Below are positions 1-5,965 of a stretch of DNA of 6,966 nt, piece by piece. Numbering within the stretch: the stretch's first letter is position 1; each line of letters starts with the position of its first letter. Location of the stretch: contig JABMOJ010000382.1 of NCBI GenBank assembly GCA_013204195.1, forward strand, positions 1 to 6,966, written 5' to 3'. Position numbers and translations under genes: made by a program. The notes beneath the pieces were generated by a model, which saw nothing but the letters and a program-made list of their open reading frames with translations, was not told the DNA's origin and searched no databases. The DNA is from SAR86 cluster bacterium (GTDB lineage: Bacteria; Pseudomonadota; Gammaproteobacteria; Pseudomonadales; Azotimanducaceae).

Positions 1-54
1 CCCTTAACAAGTGCGCTGGGCGGTCAAGCGGCGCCTTTTATCAGTCGGCAGGCT
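1..54 (+). other. Upstream edge of lpxK: end of preceding gene or 5' part of lpxK
   Basis: The lpxK reading frame is open back to base 1, so the window does not settle where LpxK begins. A TAA at 5-7 in another frame could be the stop of a preceding gene, which in this gene order is commonly msbA. A second frame ends at TAA 60-62, just inside lpxK. Neither visible tail is long enough to recognise. No convincing ribosome binding site at a normal distance from an ATG is seen here. Confidence 0.3.
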
Positions 55-1098
55 TTGGTTAATGCCTGGTACGATGATGCTAAGTGGCTACGGTTGTTAA
101 TGCCCGTGGCGTGGTTATTTATCCGGTTGGCAAACATGCGCCGCCGCCGAATCGTAAATGATGCAAGTAGGCACTGGTGTCCTCCTGTACCGACGATTAT
201 TGTTGGTAACATTAATGTCGGTGGTACGGGTAAGTCGCCACTGGTCATCTGGTTGGTGGAACAGTTGGCGGCCGCAGGGTACCGCCCTGGAATTGTCAGT
301 CGTGGGCATGGCGGTCGGACCCAATATCCGTTTGATGTGAAGTTGCACTCTGATCCAGCGGCAACCGGTGACGAGGCCTTGATGCTGTTGCGACGGTCGG
401 GTTGTCCCGTGGTAGTTGATCCAGACAGAGTCAGGGCGGCTAAATATTTGCTACAGCAACATGATTGCGATGTGATCGTCGCCGATGATGGATTGCAGCA
501 TTATGCCTTGGGTCGAGACGTTGAGATTGTTGTTATGGATGGCCAGCGTGGCTTAGGTAACGGTCGTTGTCTGCCGGCCGGCCCGCTTCGCGAACCCGCA
601 ACTCGGCTCCGGGAAGTCGATTTTGTGGTCGTGAATGGTCCACAGAAATTTGCTTTGCCCTACGCGACGGCCAATATGCAGCTGCTGCCTGATGTGCTTA
701 TTCAGCTTGAGACGGGCGCGATCAAACCTGTGGATACTCAGGCATTGGGGCATACCGTGCATGGTGTGGCTGGCATAGGCCATCCAGCACGTTTTTTTGA
801 GGCCTTGCGTGATTTAGGTTTCGAGGTGATCACCCATGAGTTTGATGATCATCATTTGTTTAGTCTGACGGACCTGATGTTCAATGATAGTCTGCCGGTC
901 ATAATGACCGAGAAAGATGCCGTGAAAGTCGGTCAGTTAAATTCAGGACTACTGCATAGTAACTTCTGGTATCTACGCATCAATGTGTCGATGCCAGAGG
1001 ATTTTATGCCGCGGTTGCTGCACAAAATCAAAGGTAGACGTGGTGTTGCCACGAGCGCCGAAGACCAATCTAGCAATGGAGATCAACATGTCAGTTGA
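55..1098 (+). CDS. lpxK: Tetraacyldisaccharide 4'-kinase LpxK (lipid A biosynthesis)
   Basis: LpxK phosphorylates the 4' position of the tetraacyl-disaccharide 1-phosphate precursor to give lipid IVA, at the inner face of the inner membrane. Seen here: an N-terminal hydrophobic segment (about residues 12-26, [15 protein letters not shown]) followed by a basic stretch, the family P-loop [11 protein letters not shown] (about 51-61), the DDGLQHY motif, the [13 protein letters not shown] segment, [10 protein letters not shown] and the C-terminal MTEKDAVK motif. All are hallmarks of LpxK. At 347 residues it is slightly longer than the E. coli enzyme (about 328), the excess being a polar Ser/Asp/Gln-rich tail. 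The start is uncertain: TTG at 55 is the nominal choice and places the AWYDDAKW segment close to the N-terminus as in the family, but its Shine-Dalgarno spacing is poor and the frame is open upstream. The 3' end overlaps the next gene by 11 bp, indicating translational coupling in an LPS operon. Confidence 0.95.
   Translation: MVNAWYDDAKWLRLLMPVAWLFIRLANMRRRRIVNDASRHWCPPVPTIIVGNINVGGTGKSPLVIWLVEQLAAAGYRPGIVSRGHGGRTQYPFDVKLHSDPAATGDEALMLLRRSGCPVVVDPDRVRAAKYLLQQHDCDVIVADDGLQHYALGRDVEIVVMDGQRGLGNGRCLPAGPLREPATRLREVDFVVVNGPQKFALPYATANMQLLPDVLIQLETGAIKPVDTQALGHTVHGVAGIGHPARFFEALRDLGFEVITHEFDDHHLFSLTDLMFNDSLPVIMTEKDAVKVGQLNSGLLHSNFWYLRINVSMPEDFMPRLLHKIKGRRGVATSAEDQSSNGDQHVS
1078..1081 (+). promoter_or_regulatory. 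Ribosome binding site that fixes the start of the Trm112-like gene
   Basis: GGAG lies six bases before ATG 1088, inside the 3' end of lpxK. It selects ATG 1088 over the in-frame ATG at 1076 (which includes this site) and over a much longer in-frame extension through lpxK. Confidence 0.7.
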
Positions 1099-1279
1099 TG
1101 GCAAATTATTAAGTATTTTGGTGTGTCCACTTTGTCATGGTGAGCTGCAGTATGACAAACCAGCTCAGGAATTGATTTGTTATGCCGATGGGCTCGGTTT
1201 TCCTATCCGTGACGACATTCCGGTGATGCTTGAAGAAGAAGCCAGACGCCTGACGGCTGAAGAAAAAGTCGACCGATAA
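1088..1279 (+). CDS. ycaR: Trm112-like small zinc-ribbon protein (UPF0434 / YcaR family)
   Basis: This 63-residue protein matches the YcaR/UPF0434 type of Trm112-like proteins: [14 protein letters not shown] with a CxxC knuckle (C15, C18), then [21 protein letters not shown] with a further Cys, then a conserved acidic [11 protein letters not shown] tail. Its length is the usual one for the family, about 60 residues. The eukaryotic and archaeal relative Trm112 is an activating subunit of methyltransferases; the bacterial role is not firmly established, so no specific function is assigned. The gene begins inside the end of lpxK and its TAA stop overlaps the ATG of kdsB (TAATG), so all three genes are probably translated together. 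The lpxK-ycaR-kdsB order is the common one in gammaproteobacteria. Confidence 0.92.
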   Translation: MSVDGKLLSILVCPLCHGELQYDKPAQELICYADGLGFPIRDDIPVMLEEEARRLTAEEKVDR

Positions 1280-2061
1280 TGGCGTTTACCGTGATTATTC
1301 CGGCCCGCTACCAGTCTCAGCGCTTGCCTGGCAAGGTGCTGATGGACATCTGTGGTAAGACCATGATCCAGCGAGTTTACGAGCAAGCGTGTCAGAGCAG
1401 TGCCGCAAACGTGATTGTGGCAACTGATGATAGTCGCGTTGCGAGTGTCGTCAAAGCTTTCGGCGGGCAGGTCTGCATGACAGCATCGGATCATGAGTCG
1501 GGTACTGACCGTCTGCAGGAGGTAGTAGCAAGAGAAGGATTTGCAGACGATGCGATTGTGGTGAATGTTCAAGGCGATGAACCGCTGATACCGCCGGCGG
1601 TGATTGACCAAGTAGCGCTTAATCTGACATTACAGCAAGAGATTGATCGTTTGGCCGCTGCGCCTGGGGTGTCGACGCTCTACGAGGACACTACCGATCT
1701 TGAGCATGTTATGGATCCGAATGTCGTCAAGGTGGTGACCGATGCGCAGAACCGAGCGCTATATTTCAGTCGAGCACCGATACCTTGGGCTCGAAATGAG
1801 TTTGGCGCAGCGCCGGTTAGCTTGCCTGTTGGGGTGGTCTATAAACGCCATGTGGGTATCTATGGTTATCGAGTCGAACTTCTGAACCGATTCGTTCGCT
1901 GGACGCCGGCGCCCCTCGAATTGATCGAAAAACTCGAACAGCTCCGTGTGTTATGGCATGGCGAAGCGATTCATATCGACGTCGCCTGTGAGTCGATTCC
2001 ACCCGGCGTTGATACGCAAAAGGATCTGGATAATATTAGAGCTCGATTCTTTCTCGAATAG
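1279..2061 (+). CDS. kdsB: 3-deoxy-manno-octulosonate cytidylyltransferase KdsB (CMP-Kdo synthetase)
   Basis: KdsB activates Kdo with CTP to give CMP-Kdo, the donor used by the WaaA Kdo transferase to build the LPS inner core; it is cytoplasmic. Visible family motifs are the N-terminal nucleotide-binding loop IIPARYQSQRLPGK (residues 6-19), VIVATDD, the MTASDHESGTDRL segment, VNVQGDEPLIPP, NVVKVV, ALYFSRAPIPWAR, the HVGIYGYR segment, LEQLRVLWHGE and the C-terminal GVDTQKDLDNIRAR. The length of 260 residues is slightly above the E. coli protein (248), with the extra residues around the DRLAAAPGVSTLYEDTTD segment. The ATG is overlapped by the stop of the preceding gene; the Shine-Dalgarno is only a weak purine run (GAAGAAAAA), which suggests coupled reinitiation. 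No clear terminator follows, and no LPS gene follows. Confidence 0.96.
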   Translation: MAFTVIIPARYQSQRLPGKVLMDICGKTMIQRVYEQACQSSAANVIVATDDSRVASVVKAFGGQVCMTASDHESGTDRLQEVVAREGFADDAIVVNVQGDEPLIPPAVIDQVALNLTLQQEIDRLAAAPGVSTLYEDTTDLEHVMDPNVVKVVTDAQNRALYFSRAPIPWARNEFGAAPVSLPVGVVYKRHVGIYGYRVELLNRFVRWTPAPLELIEKLEQLRVLWHGEAIHIDVACESIPPGVDTQKDLDNIRARFFLE

Positions 2062-2094
2062 TGCTTACCTCTGCGTGTCCTTGTAATTAGTAAC

Positions 2095-2154
2095 CTTGCG
2101 CTTAGCAGGCATGTTCTTAGAGACCATCTTTTTAGAGAACATGTTCTTAGAAGC
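2095..2154. repeat. Degenerate 15-bp tandem repeat, about four units
   Basis: Units begin at 2095, 2110, 2125 and 2140. The three best read CATGTTCTTAGAGAC, CATCTTTTTAGAGAA and CATGTTCTTAGAAGC; the 2095 unit (CTTGCGCTTAGCAGG) is more diverged. The 11 bases ATGTTCTTAGA recur exactly at 2111 and 2141. Because the period is a multiple of three, the minus strand reads as pentapeptides of the form SKNMF, SKKMV, SKNMP, AKRKV before ending in TNYKDTQR and a stop. This could be the tail of a small basic protein, the remnant of a gene, or simple sequence expansion. Confidence 0.6.
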
Positions 2155-2204
2155 CCTCGTCAGTGACGCCAGAATGTTATCTTGGCAGGCTTTTGCTCCT
2201 CGCG

Positions 2205-2228
2205 CATGCGCCAAAATTTTGGCGCATG
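2205..2228. repeat. Perfect 24-nt palindrome
   Basis: CATGCGCCAAAA is followed directly by its exact reverse complement TTTTGGCGCATG. It overlaps another palindrome, GCGCATGCGC at 2202-2211. The AT-rich centre and GC-rich arms are the reverse of an intrinsic terminator layout, so a dimeric-regulator operator or a cruciform/structured element is more likely than a terminator. It lies about 220 bp before the protease start and 144 bp after kdsB. Confidence 0.7.
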
Positions 2229-2296
2229 ATTTCCAAAAACGATGACTTAGCTCAAAATTATGAATTATGACCGGTGCCATAATTGCGCCTCTGTTG

Positions 2297-2321
2297 TGGC
2301 GCTCGTGATGGTGGTGCGCCA
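2297..2321. repeat. Imperfect inverted repeat with GGCGC arms
   Basis: TGGCGC at 2297-2302 and GCGCCA at 2316-2321 are complementary with a 13-base spacer. The TGGCGC/GCGCCA arms match the TTGGCGC/GCGCCAA core of the palindrome at 2205-2228, so the two sites may share a recognition sequence. No T-run follows. Short length makes chance occurrence possible. Confidence 0.35.
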
Positions 2322-2370
2322 ACACGTTGATAAACAATGATTAAAATTCTGAGCCCGATCTTTTTATTTG

Positions 2371-2399
2371 TTGGCATCGATTATGCTTGGTAGTAACAC
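2371..2399 (+). promoter_or_regulatory. Weak candidate sigma-70 promoter for the S8 protease gene
   Basis: TTGGCA at 2371-2376 matches five of six bases of a -35 box. Seventeen bases later TAACAC (2394-2399) is only a poor -10 match; TATGCT at 2382-2387 is a better -10 but lacks a -35 at the right distance. The position, about 50-75 bp upstream of the protease ATG and after a structured region, is reasonable. This is a motif guess only. Confidence 0.22.
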
Positions 2400-2434
2400 T
2401 GCGTAAGGCGTTCAGCGCGCGAGGTGCCAGTCAT

Positions 2435-2440
2435 AAGGAG
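2435..2440 (+). promoter_or_regulatory. Ribosome binding site of the S8 protease gene
   Basis: AAGGAG ends six bases before ATG 2447. This strong site fixes the start at 2447; ATG 2441 abuts the site directly, and the upstream in-frame TTG at 2387 has no comparable site. Confidence 0.85.
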
Positions 2441-2446
2441 ATGACG

Positions 2447-4258
2447 ATGAATCTAAAAAACATAGCGGGCTCGGTGTTAGGGTCGATAATGATGATCGCG
2501 ATCGGCGCTGGCGTACTCCAGATGCAGTCTCGTGATCAGAGCAAGGCTGTTGAGCCGGTGGTCACAAGCGTCACGGCCCCTATGCCTTCCGTTCAAGATG
2601 AACAGCAGTCTTTGATTGTTCAGGGAGCCACACTCGATATTGCACGGGCAGCTGTGAGTGCTGTTGGTGGAAATATTGAGCATGAGCTCGATGTGATTAA
2701 GGCGGTGTCGGCGGGTTTGACCACCACCCAGCGTTCAGCATTAGAGAATCAGCCTGAGCTTCGCGTTTACACGAATGAGGTGGCGCAGGTGCAGCGCTGG
2801 AAAAATGACTGGCATAAACCCAACAAGCATTCCTGGCGGCATAAAGATAAACCCGACCGCACCCAGCGCGGTAAAAAATTCAATCGTCACTATGCCTACA
2901 TTAATGCCGACGAGCTTGAGGTGCAGAAATTTGAGTTGACACAAGCCCTCGATACTCATTATCCACGCCAGACCGGCGCACTAGACGCGCATCTAATGGG
3001 TAATATTGGCGTCGGCACTACCGTGGCGATATTGGATTCAGGTATAGCAAGAACACCATGGTTGGGTGGCGATAGGTTGAAGGCCGAGTATGATGCAACG
3101 TTGGGTGCCCTCGACAGGACGCGCGCAACTGATGAGAATGGCCATGGTTCCCACGTCACCAGTATTATCGCCAGTCAGGGTATGACCGCATTAGGTGAGT
3201 ACAACAGCATCGCGCCAGGTGCTAGTTTTGTTAGCGTCAAGTCTTTCGACTTGAACGGCATGGGCAGCTATGCCGATGTCATTAACGGTATTAACTGGAT
3301 CGTTAAAAATCAAGCACGTTATAATATTCGGGTTCTTAACATGTCCTTTGGTACGCCACCCAATACGGCCTACTGGGATGATCCGCTGGCACAAGCCGTC
3401 ATGGTCGCGTGGCAAAAAGGCATTGTGGTTGTGGCATCAGCGGGCAACTCAGGTCCGGAACCAATGACAATTGCTGTTCCTGGTAACGTGCCTTATGTCA
3501 TTACAGTCGGTGCGATTACCGATAGCTATACGCCCCACGATCCTTTCGATGACACCTTGGTGAGTTTTTCTGCCGCTGGACCGACCTTTGAAGGCCACGT
3601 TAAACCGGATCTCGTCGCTTATGGCGGCCACATGCTGGGTGTTATGTCAGAGGAGACGACGCTAGCGATCAATCATCCAGAATTCCAGGCTGAAAATAGT
3701 GATAATTATTACGTGATGTCCGGTACTTCGCAGGCGGCGGCTGTCGTTTCCGGCATCGTGGCATTGATGTTAGAGGACGATCCCACGCTGACCAATGACG
3801 ATGTGAAATGTCGTTTATTGGCCTCGGCCAAGAGCTCAGTAGGCGACAAGGACTATAGTTATTCAGTGTTCCAGCAAGGCGCAGGTTTGGTCGACGTCAA
3901 GGCTGCGTTGCATGAAAACAAGAAAGGCTGTGCTAACTCAGCCCTCGATATCGAAATTGATCTGGCCGGTACGGAACATTTTATTGGGCCGGCAAGACTT
4001 GATGCTCTGGGTAAATTTTTTATTGATGGCGTTAATGATAATAAGCTAGGTACCACGTGGGATGGAAGCTATATGCACGGCGTGGGTTACGTCTGGAATA
4101 AAGGCTATATGTGGAACAACGGCTATATGTGGAACAACGCTTATATGTGGAAGAACGGCTATATGTGGAACAATGGCTATATGTGGAACAATGCCTATAT
4201 GTGGAACAATAGCTCCGTGGAAGTGGCGGGTATCAATGGTTGGGTCGAGCAGGAATAG
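2447..4258 (+). CDS. Secreted subtilisin-family (S8) pre-pro-protease with C-terminal YMWNN hexapeptide repeats
   Basis: This 603-residue predicted serine endopeptidase probably acts outside the cytoplasm. Domains in order: a signal peptide or signal anchor (Lys4, hydrophobic about 6-24, no lipobox Cys); an inhibitor-I9-like propeptide (about 55-115, SLIVQGATLDIARAAVSAVG onward); a basic Trp/Lys/His-rich segment (117-149); the catalytic domain (about 185-455); a linker (about 456-540); and a hexapeptide array (541-588) before a short tail ending in WVEQE. The active site is complete: Asp197 in AILDSGIA, His233 in NGHGSHV, oxyanion Asn334 in ASAGNSGP and Ser428 in GTSQAAAVVSG. The usual Pro after GTSxAA is Ala. 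Two cysteines near the end of the catalytic domain (in VKCRLLA and KGCANS) could form a disulfide. The start follows AAGGAG at ideal spacing. A GGDEF-EAL gene begins 45 bp downstream, so the two are probably co-transcribed. The natural substrate is unknown. Confidence 0.93.
   Translation: MNLKNIAGSVLGSIMMIAIGAGVLQMQSRDQSKAVEPVVTSVTAPMPSVQDEQQSLIVQGATLDIARAAVSAVGGNIEHELDVIKAVSAGLTTTQRSALENQPELRVYTNEVAQVQRWKNDWHKPNKHSWRHKDKPDRTQRGKKFNRHYAYINADELEVQKFELTQALDTHYPRQTGALDAHLMGNIGVGTTVAILDSGIARTPWLGGDRLKAEYDATLGALDRTRATDENGHGSHVTSIIASQGMTALGEYNSIAPGASFVSVKSFDLNGMGSYADVINGINWIVKNQARYNIRVLNMSFGTPPNTAYWDDPLAQAVMVAWQKGIVVVASAGNSGPEPMTIAVPGNVPYVITVGAITDSYTPHDPFDDTLVSFSAAGPTFEGHVKPDLVAYGGHMLGVMSEETTLAINHPEFQAENSDNYYVMSGTSQAAAVVSGIVALMLEDDPTLTNDDVKCRLLASAKSSVGDKDYSYSVFQQGAGLVDVKAALHENKKGCANSALDIEIDLAGTEHFIGPARLDALGKFFIDGVNDNKLGTTWDGSYMHGVGYVWNKGYMWNNGYMWNNAYMWKNGYMWNNGYMWNNAYMWNNSSVEVAGINGWVEQE
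4067..4210 (+). repeat. Coding 18-bp tandem repeat: C-terminal (G/A)YMWNN hexapeptides
   Basis: Six clean 18-bp units begin at 4103, 4121, 4139, 4157, 4175 and 4193 and encode GYMWNN, GYMWNN, AYMWKN, GYMWNN, GYMWNN, AYMWNN. Two degenerate units precede them: SYMHGV from 4067 and GYVWNK from 4085. The Gly-Gly-Ala order repeats twice, giving a 54-bp higher period, and AAC-AAC endings in units 1-2 become AAC-AAT in units 4-6. Units differ at only a few bases, which points to recent duplication. The regular Tyr/Met/Trp pattern suggests a repeating aromatic surface. Confidence 0.95.
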
Positions 4259-4288
4259 TCATTTAATGAACTAGTGGGCTCATCTCAT

Positions 4289-4294
4289 AGGGAG
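4289..4294 (+). promoter_or_regulatory. Ribosome binding site of the GGDEF-EAL gene
   Basis: AGGGAG ends nine bases before ATG 4304 and so favours that start over the in-frame GTG at 4274 and over the next ATG at 4310. It lies in the short gap after the protease stop, where no promoter is evident, consistent with an operon. Confidence 0.7.
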
Positions 4295-4303
4295 ATCATA
4301 CTA

Positions 4304-5707
4304 ATGGATATGGATATCCAAAAAATTCGAGACATAGGTAGCGTTGCCGTGGCGCCAAGGATACTGAGGACCCCAAGGTTGCTTAGGTCGTCGAATTCAC
4401 CTGACATTATTTCATTATCGGACTATAGGCAGCTGCGTACGAAAGATGATAGTTTACTTTCCGATGCACTTAAAGGCACTGAGCGAGCGGCTATATTTAC
4501 GATCAGAATAAATCGCTACGAAATGTTGTTAGAAACATTTTCGGGGTGTTCCGGTGACCAAATAGCCAGCCATGTTGAAAAGCTACTCCTGTCTTCACTG
4601 CGTGAAACCGATTTCGCTGTCCATGTCAGCGCCGAAGAGTTTGTGGTTCTCATCAGGGACGTCGCCTTAATTACAGACATCGAAGATGTCGCTATTCGAG
4701 TAATTGATGCCTGTTCCTATCTGGAAATTCATGAGTCACAGCGGATCCCCATAAGTATCGATATCGGAATCGCCAACTATCCCAATGATGCAACCGATGC
4801 ATCAGACCTACTGCGTTTTGCGCATATCGCGTTGCATTCACTCGACTCTGATCGCCACGGAAACTATCAGTTTTATTCTGAAAACCAACGAACTGATCAT
4901 CGCGAAGGGATAATGATGACCGGTGAGTTGATCCAGGCGATGCAGGAAGATCGAATGGAACTTCACTATCAACCAATCTATTGTTTGAAATCAGACATGA
5001 TCGTCTCTGTTGAAGCGCTGGTGCGATTGCGAACACGAGAAGGCGAAATCATACCTCCTGACGATTTTATCGATGTTGCAGAACGAACGGGTTTAATAGT
5101 GCCGCTTGGTGCATGGGTAATGAAAAAAGCCTGTATGCAATTGGCATCATGGCAAAAATGCGGGGCTAAAGACTTGTGTATGTCGATCAATGTTTCGCCG
5201 GTACAGCTGGGCGATCCAGGATTCTTTGACTTGTTGGAAGCTGCGGTCACAGAGTCGAAGATTGACTTTTCCTCGGTAGAAATAGAGATTGTTGAGCGTC
5301 AACAGGTAGGAACCGATGTGGATCTAATTCTCTCTCGGCTGCGTAATTTAGGGGTAAAAATAGCCGTAGACGATTTTGGTACTGGTTATTCTAGTCTTGC
5401 TAACCTCGCAAGATATCCATTAGATGTGGTTAAAATAGACCAAAGCTTTGTGCGATCTATGCTTGAAAACTCTGTCGCTAAAAGCATCGTCTCGGCTATT
5501 TGCGCGATCGCAGAAGAGCTTAATTTAAACGTGATTGCCGAGGGTGTCGAAACGATTGCACAGGAAAAATACTTGCTGAGTTTAGGCTGCCAAAAAGCCC
5601 AAGGCTTTGGTTATTCTAAACCCCTGTTAGCATCGGCCCTTAGCCGCCTGTTTTCAAACACTCCCGGAGGCGTTTTCCGCTATACCCTCCGTGAAGGTGT
5701 AATGTGA
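4304..5707 (+). CDS. Degenerate GGDEF - intact EAL protein, probable c-di-GMP phosphodiesterase
   Basis: This 467-residue protein has no signal peptide or membrane segment and is probably cytoplasmic. An N-terminal region of about 60 residues without a recognised domain leads into a GGDEF-fold domain (about 60-205) whose signature is HVSAEEF (107-113): both glycines are replaced, so diguanylate cyclase activity is unlikely. The EAL domain (about 212-455) keeps the expected catalytic set: Glu237 in VEALVR, Asn296 in INVSP, Glu328/Glu331 in EIVE, Asp356-Asp357 in the DDFGTGYSSL loop, Lys377 in VKIDQSF, Glu413 in AEGVET and Gln433 in AQGF. It should therefore hydrolyse c-di-GMP to pGpG, with the dead GGDEF possibly binding GTP as a regulator; that role is known for some hybrids and inferred here. 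It sits 45 bp after the protease gene and is probably co-transcribed with it. The start is set by AGGGAG upstream of 4304. Confidence 0.93.
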   Translation: MDMDIQKIRDIGSVAVAPRILRTPRLLRSSNSPDIISLSDYRQLRTKDDSLLSDALKGTERAAIFTIRINRYEMLLETFSGCSGDQIASHVEKLLLSSLRETDFAVHVSAEEFVVLIRDVALITDIEDVAIRVIDACSYLEIHESQRIPISIDIGIANYPNDATDASDLLRFAHIALHSLDSDRHGNYQFYSENQRTDHREGIMMTGELIQAMQEDRMELHYQPIYCLKSDMIVSVEALVRLRTREGEIIPPDDFIDVAERTGLIVPLGAWVMKKACMQLASWQKCGAKDLCMSINVSPVQLGDPGFFDLLEAAVTESKIDFSSVEIEIVERQQVGTDVDLILSRLRNLGVKIAVDDFGTGYSSLANLARYPLDVVKIDQSFVRSMLENSVAKSIVSAICAIAEELNLNVIAEGVETIAQEKYLLSLGCQKAQGFGYSKPLLASALSRLFSNTPGGVFRYTLREGVM

Positions 5708-5965
5708 CAAGGCTTTGTGAATAGCTTGTTCTAGACGTGACTTAGTTTTGATTTGGTGATAAATCGGCATTTAGCCTTTCCGATACATGGCGTTAGGCTT
5801 GCAATAGAGAGGTTTTTTTCAACCGGTTTTCAACGGCTGTAGCTTTAAGCTTATCAGACAGTACTTGGGGATGATCTATCCTCGTGGCTGGGTAAATGAT
5901 TTTTAGGCTACGTCATTGCACTAGGTCAAGGGCATCTGACCCTGGCGTTTCGACTCAGGGAAATA
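5708..5965. other. Non-coding gap between the two c-di-GMP-type genes
   Basis: No gene is visible in these 258 bp. A short inverted repeat ATCGG (5763-5767) / CCGAT (5780-5784) is not followed by a T-run, and the T7 run near 5814-5820 is not preceded by a strong stem, so no confident terminator is called. The gap is long enough to hold a separate promoter for the downstream gene; TTGCAC at 5916 could be a -35 box but lacks a good -10 partner. Confidence 0.55.
5924..5941. promoter_or_regulatory. Short inverted repeat upstream of the second GGDEF gene
   Basis: GGTCA (5924-5928) and TGACC (5937-5941) are exact reverse complements with an 8-base spacer. A nested alternative pairs AGGG (5929-5932) with CCCT (5940-5943). 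The site lies 24 bp before the start codon, so it could be an operator or a leader hairpin near the ribosome binding site. Five-base arms can occur by chance. Confidence 0.25.

Larger units (their letters stand above)
2062..2446. other. Non-coding region between kdsB and the S8 protease gene
   Basis: This 385-bp stretch contains no convincing gene. A 90-codon frame on the minus strand (2337 down to 2065) starts only at TTG, has no good ribosome binding site, and reads through the palindrome at 2205-2228. I regard it as unproven, although its last 30 or so codons coincide with a regular 15-bp repeat and give a lysine-rich peptide. The region also contains several GGCGC/GCGCC elements, a possible hairpin and a weak promoter before the protease gene. 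No stem followed by a T-run, as in an intrinsic terminator for kdsB, was found. Confidence 0.6.

Noticed and set aside
983..1087. Longer N-terminal version of the Trm112-like protein
   Set aside because: The extension runs within lpxK, is not family-like, and GGAG at 1078-1081 selects ATG 1088, giving the usual family length.
1180..1611. 143-codon minus-strand frame across the ycaR/kdsB junction
   Set aside because: It lies antisense to two clearly recognised genes and its translation resembles no protein family I know.
2205..2228. Intrinsic terminator for kdsB
   Set aside because: The palindrome has an AT-rich centre and GC-rich outer arms with no T-run following, and is 144 bp after the stop codon.
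2065..2337. 90-codon minus-strand frame downstream of kdsB as a full gene
   Set aside because: It starts at TTG with no good ribosome binding site, and its middle is encoded by the perfect palindrome. Only the repeat-containing end is kept, as a finding.
2387..2446. Upstream TTG start for the S8 protease
   Set aside because: It would add 20 residues before the signal sequence, while AAGGAG at 2435-2440 is ideally placed for ATG 2447.
4103..4210. CRISPR-like array
   Set aside because: The 18-bp units are directly adjacent with no unique spacers, remain in frame, and encode a repeated hexapeptide within the protease.
4692..5036. 114-codon minus-strand frame inside the GGDEF-EAL gene
   Set aside because: It is antisense to a well-supported coding region, with low-complexity Arg/Ser-rich translation and no recognised motif.
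5763..5784. Terminator after the GGDEF-EAL gene
   Set aside because: The stem is only five base pairs with a 12-base loop and no T-run behind it.
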